A stretch of DNA of 64,000 nucleotides, taken from Cymbomonas tetramitiformis. Taxonomy: Eukaryota > Chlorophyta > Pyramimonadophyceae > Pyramimonadales > Pyramimonadaceae. Each line of letters starts with the position of its first letter. Positions within the stretch are counted from its first letter, which is position 1. Below are positions 11,862-23,422 of the stretch, piece by piece. The stretch lies in the NCBI GenBank assembly GCA_001247695.2, contig LGRX02025787.1, positions 1 to 64,000 of the forward strand, written 5' to 3'. A model generated the notes under the pieces. That model worked only from the letters and a program-made list of their open reading frames with translations, ran no database searches and was not told where the DNA came from. Made by a program: the position numbers and the translations under genes.

Positions 11862-12869
11862 TCACCCAGCCAGCGCAATGCGAGGCGGAAAGCCTTTATC
11901 ACCGACGGTCTGGATCCTAGTGTTGTCAAACGTGCGCAGCAGACTCGCGGCTGTCGGACGCTTGCCCATGTCTACGCTGAAGCATTCCTTCAGGCGCTGC
12001 ATCAGTGCATGCTTCATGAATCCATTCTGCGGTTTCGCTTGACTTAGGATATATTCCCATTGGTGACGTTCGCCACCAGCCTGCGGGTGCTGGAAGAGCT
12101 GGACCAGGAGTCCACTCACAGACCACATGTCTCCTGGCCTGCTTGGGCCGTGATCCCGGTGCTCAGGAGCAAGATAACGGCAGTCCTCTCGACCGAGAGG
12201 ACGCTCGACCTGCGCAGGCTTCCGGTTTTCTCGATCGACGCAGCCAACTCCGAAGTCGATGACTCGCAGCGTGATGTGATATGGTGATTTCAGCGCTTCG
12301 GCAACGACCACATTGTTACCCTTGACGTCGCCGTGCACGATACCCTTGGAGTGCAACTGCTGAAACGCCTTCAGCACCTCCTTGGCAAGTAGCAGCTTCA
12401 CCTCCAAGGATAGGTCACCCTCAGGCGGATCCCGCATGAATTCCCATAGCGTCCGGCCGCGATCGGGCATGACGAGCACCGGAACTGGCCCGACCCGCAG
12501 CGCAAGCCGAGTTTTGGTCTCCACACCCCACCGTGTACAGGGCACGACGTAAGTGGGTGCCGCTTCCGACGCCAGTTTTGTCATGACTAGCTCCTGCGCA
12601 CACCGCTTGAACTCCTTGGGCGGCTGGGTGGGCGCTGCCTTCCTTTGGAGGTTTCCGTTGGTCTTGGGGTGCGGCTGTAGCTCCGAGGTTTTGCAAAACC
12701 TTTTGACGACGACCAGGTCCGTGCGGTCCAGTGTGCAACCTCGTGTGACGGCGCCGTACGCGCCACTCACGGGTTTGGCATTTTGAGGCTCGAGGATATT
12801 CTTCAGATCCACATGGGAACACCCCGCGCGGCTGGCGACGGCACGTAAAAACGGGATGCCGTCGGACAC
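11862..12869 (-). CDS. Serine/threonine protein kinase domain protein
   Basis: The 335-residue frame carries a full protein-kinase core. It has a Gly-rich loop (SGAYGAV, 35-41), the VVVK lysine (K56), an alpha-C glutamate in QELVMTKL (about 93), and a catalytic loop HGDVKGNN (179-186) with HGD in place of HRD. It also has DFG (205-207), YLAPE (232-236) and the helix-F DMWS (247-250). All residues needed for phosphotransfer are present. The first codon is GTG. The frame stays open upstream to a TAG near 13010 with no ATG, so the true start is probably in an upstream exon. Substrate and pathway are unknown. It is the only gene here with no obvious transposon function, and 220-bp satellite arrays flank it on both sides, so it may be captured or host-derived. 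Confidence 0.75.
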   Translation of the reverse strand: MSDGIPFLRAVASRAGCSHVDLKNILEPQNAKPVSGAYGAVTRGCTLDRTDLVVVKRFCKTSELQPHPKTNGNLQRKAAPTQPPKEFKRCAQELVMTKLASEAAPTYVVPCTRWGVETKTRLALRVGPVPVLVMPDRGRTLWEFMRDPPEGDLSLEVKLLLAKEVLKAFQQLHSKGIVHGDVKGNNVVVAEALKSPYHITLRVIDFGVGCVDRENRKPAQVERPLGREDCRYLAPEHRDHGPSRPGDMWSVSGLLVQLFQHPQAGGERHQWEYILSQAKPQNGFMKHALMQRLKECFSVDMGKRPTAASLLRTFDNTRIQTVGDKGFPPRIALAG

Positions 12870-13481
12870 GGTGCGAATTTGGTTTTCCAGATACTTCTGG
12901 AGACCCTCGTCAAAATCCCGGTTGTCCGCAGTAGTGATTCCTTGCTGCTGGCGCTTCAGGAATTGATTTTCGCGCCGTTTGAATTTTTTCCCTCGCTAGC
13001 AAACAAACCGCAAACCCAGGGTTGTTGGTTAACCTGGATCAGTGTCCCGTGTGTATATACGGTGTGGGATATTGCGGCCACCCAATGCACACACGGCGGC
13101 AAAAGGTGGCGCACACCGAAACATGTTGGACAACGCAAAGAACCGGACTGATGGGAGCGATATGCCCCCTAAGATAGCATGCCTGCCTAGGACTTGTCCG
13201 CTGTGTCACAGGTTAGGTGTCGGTTGCAGACACCATGGTATCAGCAACATCGGAGAGGTATGCTGGAAGGTACGCAAAACGGACGCACACCGCGGCCACC
13301 TTCCGCGCCCGGCCCGTTGGCGGGCCACCGACGAGGTGCGAGTACGGCACAGCCACGGTTCAACTTAGAGCGGCGGGTCTCGCAACCGGACATCTATGGA
13401 CACACCCCGAACCGGACAGGAGGACTCCGGGGGACGATATGGACGAGGCACGCTCGCGCGAGGAAATTTTACGCAGCTTGC

Positions 13482-13659
13482 CGTGAGGTGAAACGCTTAA
13501 ATTCCGCGGGACCGTTGCGCGCACGGCCCGTGGGCGTGCAGCGCACGAGCAACACGGTACACGTCACGGGCGTGAGGTGAAACACTAAAACCCCGCGGCT
13601 ACGAGGCGCGCACGGCCCGTTGGCGTGCAGCGCACGAGCAACACGGTACGCGTCACAGG
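13482..13659. repeat. 89-bp direct repeat, two units
   Basis: Units begin CGTGAGGTGAAAC at 13482 and 13571. They share CGCGCACGGCCCGT and CGTGCAGCGCACGAGCAACA, which distantly resemble part of the 220-bp satellite. The surrounding gap (12870-13914) has no convincing gene. A short Ala-rich frame at 13789-13902 ends where the satellite begins. Confidence 0.8.
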
Positions 13660-13914
13660 CAGGCTGTAGTGGAAGCCAAAATAAGAACCGGGGGTCGGCC
13701 TGCAAGATGGATGACCGCATACTCGTTCGTTGGGAATGAAGTGTGTATATTCAGGGGGGGGGCGGGGAAAACGCAGCAGGAAGCGGGAATGGCGGGTGCA
13801 ATGCGTACCTTGCTGCCAGCCGCAGCCGCCGCGTCTTCAGCAGCGGGGGGGGCGGAGGCACCCCCTCCAGCTTCGGCTGCGGTCGCTGATGGAGCTTCCT
13901 AAGTAGGACGCAAC

Positions 13915-15545
13915 AAACAACCGGAAGCACTTCATCATCCAGAAGAAGACCGCTGGCGACGGTATGTCCCCAGCAGCCCTCCGGCTTATATGAAGATCAC
14001 GCTTTAAAAAAACGGGGACAAGAGGCTTGCATAACCCGCCGCATCGTTGCGCGACCGGCCCGTGGGCGATCAGCGCACGTGCTACACGGTCCGCAGAGGC
14101 TTCAACACATGTAAAAAAAGGAAACCCGGTGAACACGAAAATGAAACACTTCAAACGACGAGAAGCATACCACGCTGGCGACGGTATGTCCCCAGCGTGA
14201 CCTCCGGCTTATATGAAGATCACCCTTTAAAAAAACAGGGACAAGAGGCTTGCATAACCGCCGCATCGTTGCGCGACCGGCCCGTTGGCGATCAGCGCAC
14301 GCGCTACACGGTCCGCAGAGGCTTCAACACATTAAAAAAATGAAACCCGGTGAACACGAAAATGAAACACTTCAACCAACCAGAAGCAGGCCACGCTGGC
14401 GACGGTATGTCCCCAGCGTGACCTCCGGCTTATATGAAGAACACCCTTAAAAAAACAGGGACAAGAGGCTTGCATAACCGCCGCATCGTTGCGCGACCGG
14501 CCCGTTGGCGATCAGCGCACGCGCCACACGGTCCGCAGAGGCTTCAACACATTAAAAAAATGAAACCCGGTGAACACGAAAATGAAACACTTCAACCAAC
14601 CAGAAGCAGGCCACGCTGGCGACGGTATGTCCCCAGCGTGACCTCCGGCTTATATGAAGAACACCCTTAAAAAAACAGGGACAAGAGGCTTGCATAACCG
14701 CCGCATCGTTGCGCGACCGGCCCGTTGGCGATCAGCGCACGCGCCACACGGTCCGCAGAGGCTTCAACACATTAAAAAATAGAACCCGGTGAACACGAAA
14801 ATGAAACACTTCAACCAACCAGAAGCAGGCCACGCTGGCGACGGTATGTCCCCAGCGTGACCTCCGGCTTATATGAAGAACACCCTTAAAAAAACAGGGA
14901 CAAGAGGCTTGCATAACCGCCGCATCGTTGCGCGACCGGCCCGTTGGCGATCAGCGCACGCGCTACACGGTCCGCAGAGGCTTCAACACAGTAAAAAATG
15001 AAACCCGGTGAACACGAAAATGAAACACTTCAACCAACCAGAAGCAGGCCACGCTGGCGACGGTATGTCCCCAGCGTGACCTCCGGCTTATATGAAGAAC
15101 ACCTTTAAAAAAACAGGGACAAGAGGCTTGCATAACCGCCGCATCGTTGCGCGACCGGCCCGTTGGCGATCAGCGCACGCGCTACACGGTCCGCAGAGGC
15201 TTCAACACAGTAAAAAATGAAACCCGGTGAACACGAAAATGAAACACTTCAACCAACCAGAAGCAGTCCACGCTGGCGACGGTATGTCCCCAGCGTGACC
15301 TCCGGCTTATACGAAGAACACCCTTAAAAAAACAGGGACAAGAGGCTTGCATAACCGCCGCATCGTTGCGCGACCGGCCCGTTGGCGATCAGCGCACGCG
15401 CTACACGGTCCGCAGAGGCTTCAACACAGTAAAAAGCTGTAACCCGGTGAACACGAAAATGAAACACTTGAACCAACCAGAAGCAGGCCACCCTGGCGAC
15501 GGTATGTCCCCAGCGTGACCTCCGGCTTATATAAAACGCTCGCAA
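13915..15545. repeat. 220-bp satellite, right array (about 7 units)
   Basis: The marker CTCCGGCTTATATGAAGA recurs every 219-220 bases (for example 14423, 14643, 14862, 15081). Neighbouring units are nearly identical, with small changes around GTAAAAAATGAAACCCGG. Short frames on both strands are repeat-driven and not listed. Confidence 0.95.
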
Positions 15546-16166
15546 CAAGCTAAAAATGCACAAATGCTCCGGTGTCGGCGTTTACCTTAGCGGGCCCAAG
15601 TGACCCCGCGCCCCGATGTGCGCCACCGGGAGCCTGAACATCGCCCGCATCAGTTTACTCACACTTAAAATAAACGAAGATTCTGTTCCACAATCTGCAC
15701 TTACCGCGTTATTAGCAGTTCGCGGTTGCTTTCCAGCAGTCGCCAAGTTTGCGCTCCCCTGGTCATCCATCTGTTATGAACGAACACCACGCATCCCCAC
15801 CCTTTGGTTTGCAGTCTATAAACGTGTGGATAAAAATATAACAGCGACCGTGCAATGATTTAGCACCTTACAAATTTTACAGACTCGGGTTTCTCTTGTA
15901 ACAAATATATTATATATGCTGTTCTGCTCGGGCAGAACGTCAGCTCAGAAATGATTTCGCTAGCTACCTACGTCCAACGATAGTTCCATCCTACGTACGT
16001 AGCTAGATAGGTCTTAATAAGGTCTTCATGCGTTTGGTGTTCGCGGATGCACCTATATCTACCGTAGATGATCCTGTCGATCGTCGATGGGCATGGGCGT
16101 TGTCAGTGGCGACTGCATTTTGAAATGATTGTCTCGCCAGGACACCCACATCACGGTGGCTGCGCT
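15546..16166. other. Gap without recognised gene; imperfect hairpin at about 15958-16008
   Basis: No gene seen. GCTAGCTACCTACGT (15959) and ACGTACGTAGCTAG (about 15994) form an imperfect inverted repeat that could be an element end. The right part is moderately AT-rich. Confidence 0.4.
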
Positions 16167-16477
16167 GGGTATTAACACTTTTCAAATGTATCGGCGAAAC
16201 AGGCGTGTGTTCTGGCTCCAATATAATTCCCAGCAGCGTGATTATACCGCGATTAACAGATGCAGCCTTCCGTTAACACTCCTGAACTGTCCCATTAACA
16301 CTCCCTCGCCAACGGTTAACACTTTCTTCACACCTCATTAACACTTTTCCGCCTATAATATAGCCCATTATGAAATTTTTCGCGTATTAACACTTGATTA
16401 ACACCCAGTTTCCACATTAACACTATTTAACACTCGATTAACATTTTTTAACACATCATTAACAGTTTTTAACACAA
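16167..16477. repeat. Cluster of TTAACAC motifs
   Basis: About 14 copies of TTAACA(C/T) occur in 310 bases, all in the same orientation with irregular spacing (for example ATTAACACTTTT, GGTTAACACTTT, TTTTAACACATC). It lies just upstream of the CACTA transposase. Subterminal clusters of short motifs are typical transposase or accessory-protein binding regions in CACTA elements, so that role is plausible but unproven. Confidence 0.7.
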
Positions 16478-16574
16478 ATCCTTCCTAGTGTGGTAGCCGA
16501 CGAGGCCATAATGTGTACTCCGCTAAACCCGGCGTTCCCACACCCTATAGCCAGGTATGGTTTCAAACCCGGTG

Positions 16575-19500
16575 TAAACATGGCGCTGTTTGTATAGGTT
16601 CTTTGGAATACACAAGGTAAGCATGGCCATGTTCGTACGCGGTTTCGTGCAGACGCCGCCGCGGAGGTGTGGAGAACGGTCCACGCGCAAGGGACGCGCA
16701 AAAGAAGCCATGTGGTTGCAATCGTTGCGTGGAGAACAACATCACCAAGGAAGTGTCAACGAGAACCATCTACACACACAAAAGGCTTTACGGTTGGCAT
16801 GTACCTCCACAACCGGATCCGGATGCCGTGCTTCCTCTTAGGCCGCCTACCCCACATGATTCTACCGAACCTACTTTGGAGACGGATGAAGAGATGGATG
16901 AATTCGGAGAGAAGGATTGGGGAGGGGGGTCTATAGGAGATGCCGATGGTCGCGGCATATCCCCGATCCCTCCAAGTTCCCCCTTCCCGTCTGAGCCAGC
17001 AGGTGAGAACCTATTGAACATGGCCATACCTGCCTTGTATAGCTTTAGGTAATTGGTGAACCGGTGGCCATGTTTGCCTAATACCTGCCCAACGTGCTCG
17101 TTGCAGTCGCCTCCCCAACTCGGCAAGAACGTGACGACACCGCCTGTTTTCACGTGAGCGTGACCTCCACACGCACGAACGAGGAGCTCCTCAAAATCGA
17201 GTATGAGTGGGAGAAGATGATGTATTTCCTCAACCACATCGAAGGCATTGACTTCGACGAGTACGAAGGGTGGATGAAACCCGGCAATTTCGACGATATG
17301 TATCCGGAGGATGACGTGCACATCTATCTTCATTGCGGCAACCAGTCATGGGATGTGGCATTTCCTATCGTGGAGTGCCTTGTGGGAGTGCGATCGCACC
17401 CAATGTTCATCCCCCATCGAGATGATGGCATGAGTGGTACCGCACACGAGGCGAATGACGAGGAGATGGATGTAATCAACGAGATACTAAAGAGCTTGGA
17501 GGAGATGGTAAAGGTGCGACCTGAAAATAACACAACAACCGCGGTGTCGCTTGCTGCTGCTGCACTTTGAGTTAATGTGGTTTCAGGTGAGGTTTAAGGT
17601 GAGGATATGCACTGGCTAATAAGGTACTGGACAGACATGGCCATGTCTTGCCATTTCTAAATGTAAACAAGGCGAACATTGCCATGTTTGCACAGTTACG
17701 TGGCAATGTCCGTCCCATTTCTAATTGTGGTGTCAGTTTCGCAGGATGCTTCTGGTAAGGAAAACCATGCCTTCATGCTCATGCTCGATCTCTTGGAATG
17801 GAACTTGGAGCATGGCCTTAGCCAAGGATCCTTTAACGACTTGTTGGAGATACTTCGTCTAAATTTACCGAAGATGTTCCGGAGGGCACTCTACCGAAGA
17901 ACTACCAAGAGGCCATAGGACATCTATCCATGTATGGCTTGCCTTCTAAGTCGGTGGACATCTGTGTAAATGGATGTTGCAGATTCGATGGAGAGCACGC
18001 AATGTGCCGGACATGCTCGACGTGTGGCGCCGATAGATGGGCCCCGGAGATGCTCGAGAAGCCGTTGGCGAGCCGGAGAGGAAAGTCCACGTTTCATTAT
18101 TGGAACCTCCCGGATCTTCTCAAAAGGAATTTTGCGCACCCGGAGCTTTGCGTGGACATGCAAGCGCACGCCCGCCATATTCCATTCGACTTGACCAAGG
18201 AGGCGATGGGAACTATGTGGGGTAAGTGAAATTTTCCAGTTCCCAATTGTGAAAGGAATGCCCTTCGAAAGCCTACTGGACATGGCCATATTTGGGCCCT
18301 ATCCCTCTAGAAACCTACTGAACATGGCCAATTTCGGGCCCTGTCCTTCTAGAAACCTACTGAACATGGCCATACTTACCTGTTTATCGCAGACAGTCCA
18401 GCATGGAGGCAACGGCGGGAAAGGTACCCCAAGTTCTTCAGGGATCCCCACAACGTGGTGATCTTAGGATGTGCGGATGGCGCCACGGTGTGGAAGGACC
18501 TGCGCGGAGTTTTCCCGGTGACGTTTCAATACCTCAATATGCACCCCACCATCCGCGGCAAGTTCGTGAACATGGAGGTGTTTGGGATATGTAGCGGCTC
18601 GAAGCCAAAAAGCACGCAACCTATCTACGAGCTATTTGTGGACCAGCTGCTCGAGTTATGGGATGGCGTGCCGTGCTACGACATCGTGAAAAAAGAAACC
18701 TTCAACTTGAGGTGCATGTTGTTTAAGATGTTGTTTGACATCAAAGGTTTGATGGATGGCGCTTGTCGCAAGGATGTGGGGGCGTACATGGCTTGCATTG
18801 CATGCAACCTGCAAGGTTGGCGATCTAGCATCTTCAAGGGGATGCGGTATACCTTCCGCACGGAAGCCGAGCCTGGTAAACAACCTTCTCTGGTATTCCC
18901 TTGATGTACTGCACGCAAGCGACAGTTATTGGTTAAGGATGGCCATGCTTTGCTAGTGTTTTTTATAGACATGGCCATACCCACGTGTAGACATGACCGA
19001 ATATGGCCATGTTCGGACAGGTTCGATGATGGGTAGGGCAATGTTCACCCTGTTGCATCGCAGGTCCCGCAGAGTTTCAAAAGAGAACGGATGCCGAGAT
19101 ACGGCACCACGCGGCGAAGCACCAAACGCTTAAGGAAAGCGGACACTTCAGGATGAAGGATCTCGAGACGATGATGAAAGCTACCGGTATAAAATTTCCT
19201 TCGGAATTCTCACGCTTGCCGTATTGGGATGAGGCCAAGGACTACCTCATCGACTTGATGCACTTGATCAAGAATCTTGGAGAGCACGTCCTTGACGCCG
19301 TGATGGGAACTGACTTTGACAAGAAAACGCGAACGTGGGCGAAATCTCAAGGCATTAAACCCACATGGTGGGCAACTGGTATTTTCCCCTTTCCATAGGC
19401 CTGACCCGACGTGAACCCATCCAGCGAAACCTATGTAAACATGGCTGTGTCCAGCCGTTTTGGCTTATGAACATGCTTGAACATGGCCATACCTAGGCAG

Positions 19501-21700
19501 TTCTGTCCGGTTTGTTCAAAAGTTTAGCATCCATACGTGAATTATGGTCGGGTCCGACACTTGAGCAGATGCGAATGGCAACTACACCAAAAGGACATCC
19601 CCTTGGCAGATCGTCGACGTGCGCACCGCTATGGGAAGGTGCTTGAAGAGAGCCGAGGAATTCGCGAGAGAGGAAGTTGGCTTTCCACGGGAATGGGGAG
19701 CGGGTCAATGGAAATTGTTGAAACTGTCTTCAGACGGAAACGCAAAGAAGCTAAAAGCCCACGAATATTTGGTGATGTTCAGAAATGGACTTTTCGCGAT
19801 CCTCGTGGCATGGCCAAGGGACGATGACTCACCCAATGCACTCGCACGTTTGGTGGGGCAACTTTCACGGCCCACGAGATCGATCTGAAGGTGCGGTTCT
19901 CTGGTACCTTGCTCTCATGTTCCCTGTCGCGTCACCAAGAATTTACATTTTGTGTGAAGGCTGAATGCACATGGCGATGCCCACCTAGTTTACAAAGTGA
20001 ACATGGCCATACTTGACCATTATCCGCTTAGGAACATGGTTAGACATGGCCATACTTGTTCATGATCTTCTAGGAACATGGTTGGACATGGCCCTACCTA
20101 CCTATTGTTGATGGTGAACATGGGGATTCAGGAGCTGCCGACACTTGACAAGTACATTAGAGAGTGGCTCGTCACCATGGAGAGCTCGAGACATGGGACG
20201 AGTCCTCACTGGTGGGTCCTCAACACACATCTATTGTGTCACGTGGTAGACCAACTTCGAGACCTCGGGCCGGTTCGCGAGTATTGGATGTTCGTATTCG
20301 AGTCCTTAAATGGCAAAATCGGGAGGTGGCACTTCGCAACGAAGTTCCACGGCCACTTGTCGTCCCCGCTCTTGTACGGGACCGCGTTGTTGTGGCCGAT
20401 AAAGGGAAGAAGCACACATTGACCGAAGGCGAGCGAGCGTGCATCGATGTTTGGATGCGCACCAATGTGGGGCATTACCGACGGTTGCAAGACCTGCTTG
20501 ATGCATATCATGAGGACTTACGAACAAGGTAAGGCCTCATCTAATCAATGCCTGAATGAAACACTAAGTAAACATGGCCATGTTCGTGCATGATTTCCAT
20601 CCACGTTTCCACAAACTAATCACTCAGGTGATTCGCAGGGTCAAGAGAGGCGGTCGTGGCTTGAAGAAAGGACTGCAAAGGAGGATGACATGCCGTCTAG
20701 CCGCCGACGAAGATCCGACTCCTTGGCTCGGACGACCATTCACTCCCGACGAAATCGAGTTGTTGCGTGGTTGCCCCACAAAGTGCCGCAGGTTTAACAA
20801 GGTACAAGTGGGTAACATGCGATTCCGCATCGCTGCTGTGGACAAGAAGTTCAAAACTGTCCAGTATTATTTCCGCTCTTTTTTCATCGAACGCGTGCGT
20901 GGAACAAGTGAAGAGGAAGAGACTGATAGGTGCGTGCCTTTCTGCTTATGATTAATGAGTAAACATGACCATGTTCTAGCCCTACCTAGTAATGTATTGT
21001 GTAAACAGGGCCATGTCCACCTAGTTTCTTTAGATACCCTGGGTAAACATGGCCATGTTCAGACGATTCCAGTAGTTTTTGCAAACTAATTCCTCAATTA
21101 TACATGCGTGCCAGGCTCGCCCGTCTTGAAGACGTCTATGCCATCAAGCTTGGTGGGGTCGAGTACATATTTGTCAAGGCGGCTTGGCTGCAGAAGCCGA
21201 CAAAAGCGAAGATCGCCATGTATAACCGGATGAACTCCATAGTTGGCCCGGACAGCGTCACTGGCTGTTTCTTTTGCGATGACCCCGAGAACCCTGACAC
21301 CGTCTTCGATACCACAGAGCCATTCATGCTCGCAGATCAGATCGCGTCGCAAGTAGTAATTGTGAAGCATCCTTGCATGCAAACTGCGGTGGTTCTTGAC
21401 CCTCGAGCAGATTTCTTCGAGCAGAATGTCCAGGATGAAAATCCTAGCGAGGACGAGCTTGCTTAGTACTTAGGCCTGCAGTACGACATGGCATTTGTGT
21501 AGTGTAAATAGATAGCATCAGTTTGTGTATATACATAAACAAGGGTAAGTATGGCCCTACCTATCATGTATCTATACTCAAGTACAGGGTAAGTATGGCC
21601 ATGTTTATACATAAACAAGGGTAAGTAGGGCCCTACCTATCATGTATCTATACTCAAGTACAAGGTGAATATGGTCATGTCTATACATAAACAAGGGTAA
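16575..21700. repeat. Dispersed palindromic motif AACATGGCCATGTT in introns and flanks
   Basis: At least 20 copies of AACATGGCCAT(G/A), often followed by TT, ACC or CCTACC. Examples lie near 16622, 17020, 17635, 18280, 18361, 18970, 19000, 19485, 20000, 20043, 20572, 20963, 21050 and 21597. The full form AACATGGCCATGTT equals its own reverse complement. The copies fall between, not inside, the transposase coding blocks. A related form, GTATGGCCCTACC, dominates from 21540 on. Confidence 0.85.
16669..21466 (+). CDS. En/Spm (CACTA)-type Tnp2 transposase, multi-exon
   Basis: Coding blocks lie at about 16669-17001, 17108-17570, 17744-17918, 17924-18222, 18396-18890, 19063-19398, 19537-19887, 20090-20531, 20637-20932 and 21113-21466. 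Introns separate them, with donors such as GTAAGT (18222) and acceptors such as ATCGCAG (about 18390 and 19060). Family signs: an N-terminal CGCNRC..THKRLYGW module; a knuckle C..CC..C..CSTCGADRW; DVGAYMACIACNLQGW (the Tnp2 aCp.C region); LIDLMHLIKNLGEHVLDAVMG, matching the Tnp2 DLMHIEKN motif; and HLLCHVVDQLRDLGPVREYW then ESLNGKIGRWH, matching DUF4218. Exon edges are approximate and I did not prove every junction. It should catalyse cut-and-paste transposition. CACTA termini were not found, and some exons may be damaged. Confidence 0.65.
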
Positions 21701-21740
21701 GTAGGGCCTTAATTTAGTAAGGACTATTTTACTCATTTAG

Positions 21741-22290
21741 TAAGGACTAAATAAGCGTAATAGCCCAAAAAAAACAGATTCTAAAAATATTTTTTTCCAA
21801 TGTTTTCAAGTACAGCCCAGGTACAGCCCAGGTACAGGGTAGGTATTGCCCCCTACTTACCCCTTACCTACCCAATGCCCATACTGACCTAACTTTGAGG
21901 TGCTGTAACAGGAAGCGTAAAATGTTTTTTCAGTTAAATCTTTGGAGACTGTCCATAGTAAGGACTAAATAAGCGTAATAGCCCCAAAAAAACAGATTCC
22001 AAAAATATTTTTTTTCCAATGTTTTCAAGTACAGCCCAGGTACAGCCCAGGTACAGGGTAGGTATTGCCCCCTACTTACCCCTTACCTACCCAATGCCCA
22101 TACTGACCTAACTTTGAGGTGCTGTAACAGGAAGTGTAAAATATTTTTTCAGTTAAATCTTTGGAGACTGTCCATAGTAAGGACTAAATAAGCGTAATAG
22201 CCCAAAAAACAAACAGATTCCAAAAATATTTTTTTCCAATGTTTTCAAGTACAGTCCAGGTACAGCCCCAAGTACAGGGCAGGTACCGAG
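21741..22290. repeat. 218-bp tandem repeat, about 2.5 units
   Basis: ACTAAATAAGCGTAATAGCC recurs at 21746, 21964 and 22183. Each unit contains AGCCCAGGTACAGGGTAGGT, a run CCCCCTACTTACCCCTTACC and GAGGTGCTGTAACAGGAAG. It lies after the CACTA transposase and could be its 3' subterminal region. No gene seen from 21467 to 22585. Confidence 0.9.
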
Positions 22291-22464
22291 TAGCACAACT
22301 TTGAGGCCTCAAAAAGTGAGGTTACCAAAGCCATTCCACCCAAAACTTCGCTCCATATGTCTTACATCGATCCAAACCATCGATATCAACAATAAAAAAC
22401 AAACTATCGGAAACTTCATTTCACCCGATTTTGGCTGGTTTTGCCATTTTACTGCCGACATTGC

Positions 22465-22484
22465 CCAAGTAGGGCCCTACTTGG
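22465..22484. repeat. Perfect 20-bp palindrome
   Basis: CCAAGTAGGGCCCTACTTGG is identical to its reverse complement. Its core is related to the AGGGCCCTACC motifs upstream, so it may belong to the same binding-site family. It lies about 100 bases outside the last PLV gene. Confidence 0.85.
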
Positions 22485-22585
22485 CTCGAAACACAAGGTA
22501 AACACAAGGTTCTGAATTTGTAAGGTCTGTTACAATTAAATTGGAACCAAAAGCTGACATTATATATAATATAGTATTTAATAAT

Positions 22586-22966
22586 TTACGGTGGAGGTAT
22601 TGAAGTTAGTTTCACAAATATTTGTCCAGATGAATTATTGATAGGGTTGACAGTGTATACGTATAATCCATTAACCGGAACTACATCGTCATTTGGTGGT
22701 GTGTTAATCGTTCCAGTCACAACCGGAAGATTTTCTATTCTGAACTTAGAAGTTATTCCCGCCATGTTAAAAAAAGCGATACCCGGAGCACCACTTTGAC
22801 TTGCATCAAAATCAAGTTGAACTTTTGACCCAAGTAGATTCAAAAAGGTATCTGCTTGAGGTATATTACCATTTCTACCATCACGACTAATTGTCATCGA
22901 TTTGCCACTATAGAAATTGGTTGCCGTAACTTTTGTTGCATTCAATTCATTTCCGAAAGCTGACAT
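22586..22966 (-). CDS. PLV minor capsid/penton-like protein (126 aa)
   Basis: The start at 22966 (MSAFGNELNATK) is preferred over a longer frame from 23080, because TAGTATATACA sits directly upstream, as before other genes of this virus. The protein is rich in beta-forming residues and Pro/Asn turns (NTPPNDDVVPVNGLYVYTV). It could be a single jelly-roll penton or minor capsid protein, as usually encoded near the MCP in PLVs. No diagnostic motif is visible. The assignment rests on size, composition and position. Confidence 0.4.
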   Translation of the reverse strand: MSAFGNELNATKVTATNFYSGKSMTISRDGRNGNIPQADTFLNLLGSKVQLDFDASQSGAPGIAFFNMAGITSKFRIENLPVVTGTINTPPNDDVVPVNGLYVYTVNPINNSSGQIFVKLTSIPPP

Positions 22967-23003
22967 TGTATATACTAATCTATGAAAAAAACAGAGGTAC
23001 AGG

Positions 23004-23300
23004 TTACAACAATCGACTATGTAATGGATGCTCCATCGGGAAATGGAACATTTCCATCTTTTGAGAAAGCTTTTCACCATGCCCTAAAGTATAAGATCTG
23101 TATCCAGCCAAAGGATTAACATTGCTTATCCTGAATGGTGGATATGTGATGTCATTGATTGTTTTACACGGGAGTTGTTGCATCAAAACAGGTCTATAAC
23201 CTGACATTTGAAACATCGCCGCGGTGTGAATCTGCTTATCCACATTGGGGCCTACGTCTTTAATCATATTGTATCCAACCAATCCTGGTTGTTGTGCCAT
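23004..23300 (-). CDS. Small PLV protein (98 aa), function unknown
   Basis: Starts ATG 23300, preceded on the minus strand by AATAGTATACATCA, the start-proximal motif of this virus. It lies between the major capsid gene and the minor capsid-like gene in the same orientation, so a structural role is plausible. No domain recognised. Confidence 0.6.
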   Translation of the reverse strand: MAQQPGLVGYNMIKDVGPNVDKQIHTAAMFQMSGYRPVLMQQLPCKTINDITYPPFRISNVNPLAGYRSYTLGHGEKLSQKMEMFHFPMEHPLHSRLL

Positions 23301-23422
23301 TGATGTATACTATTACCTACAAACTTAAGCGGCGACAGCGGCCTATCTCAGACATAAAACGTTCCAAAGTAAGGATATAATACTCTAGTATTAATCCCCG
23401 GTTTGGCACAATAGCACCATGT

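Noticed and set aside
13915..15545. Short plus- and minus-strand frames such as 14047-14670
   Set aside because: They follow the 220-bp satellite and restart in every unit.
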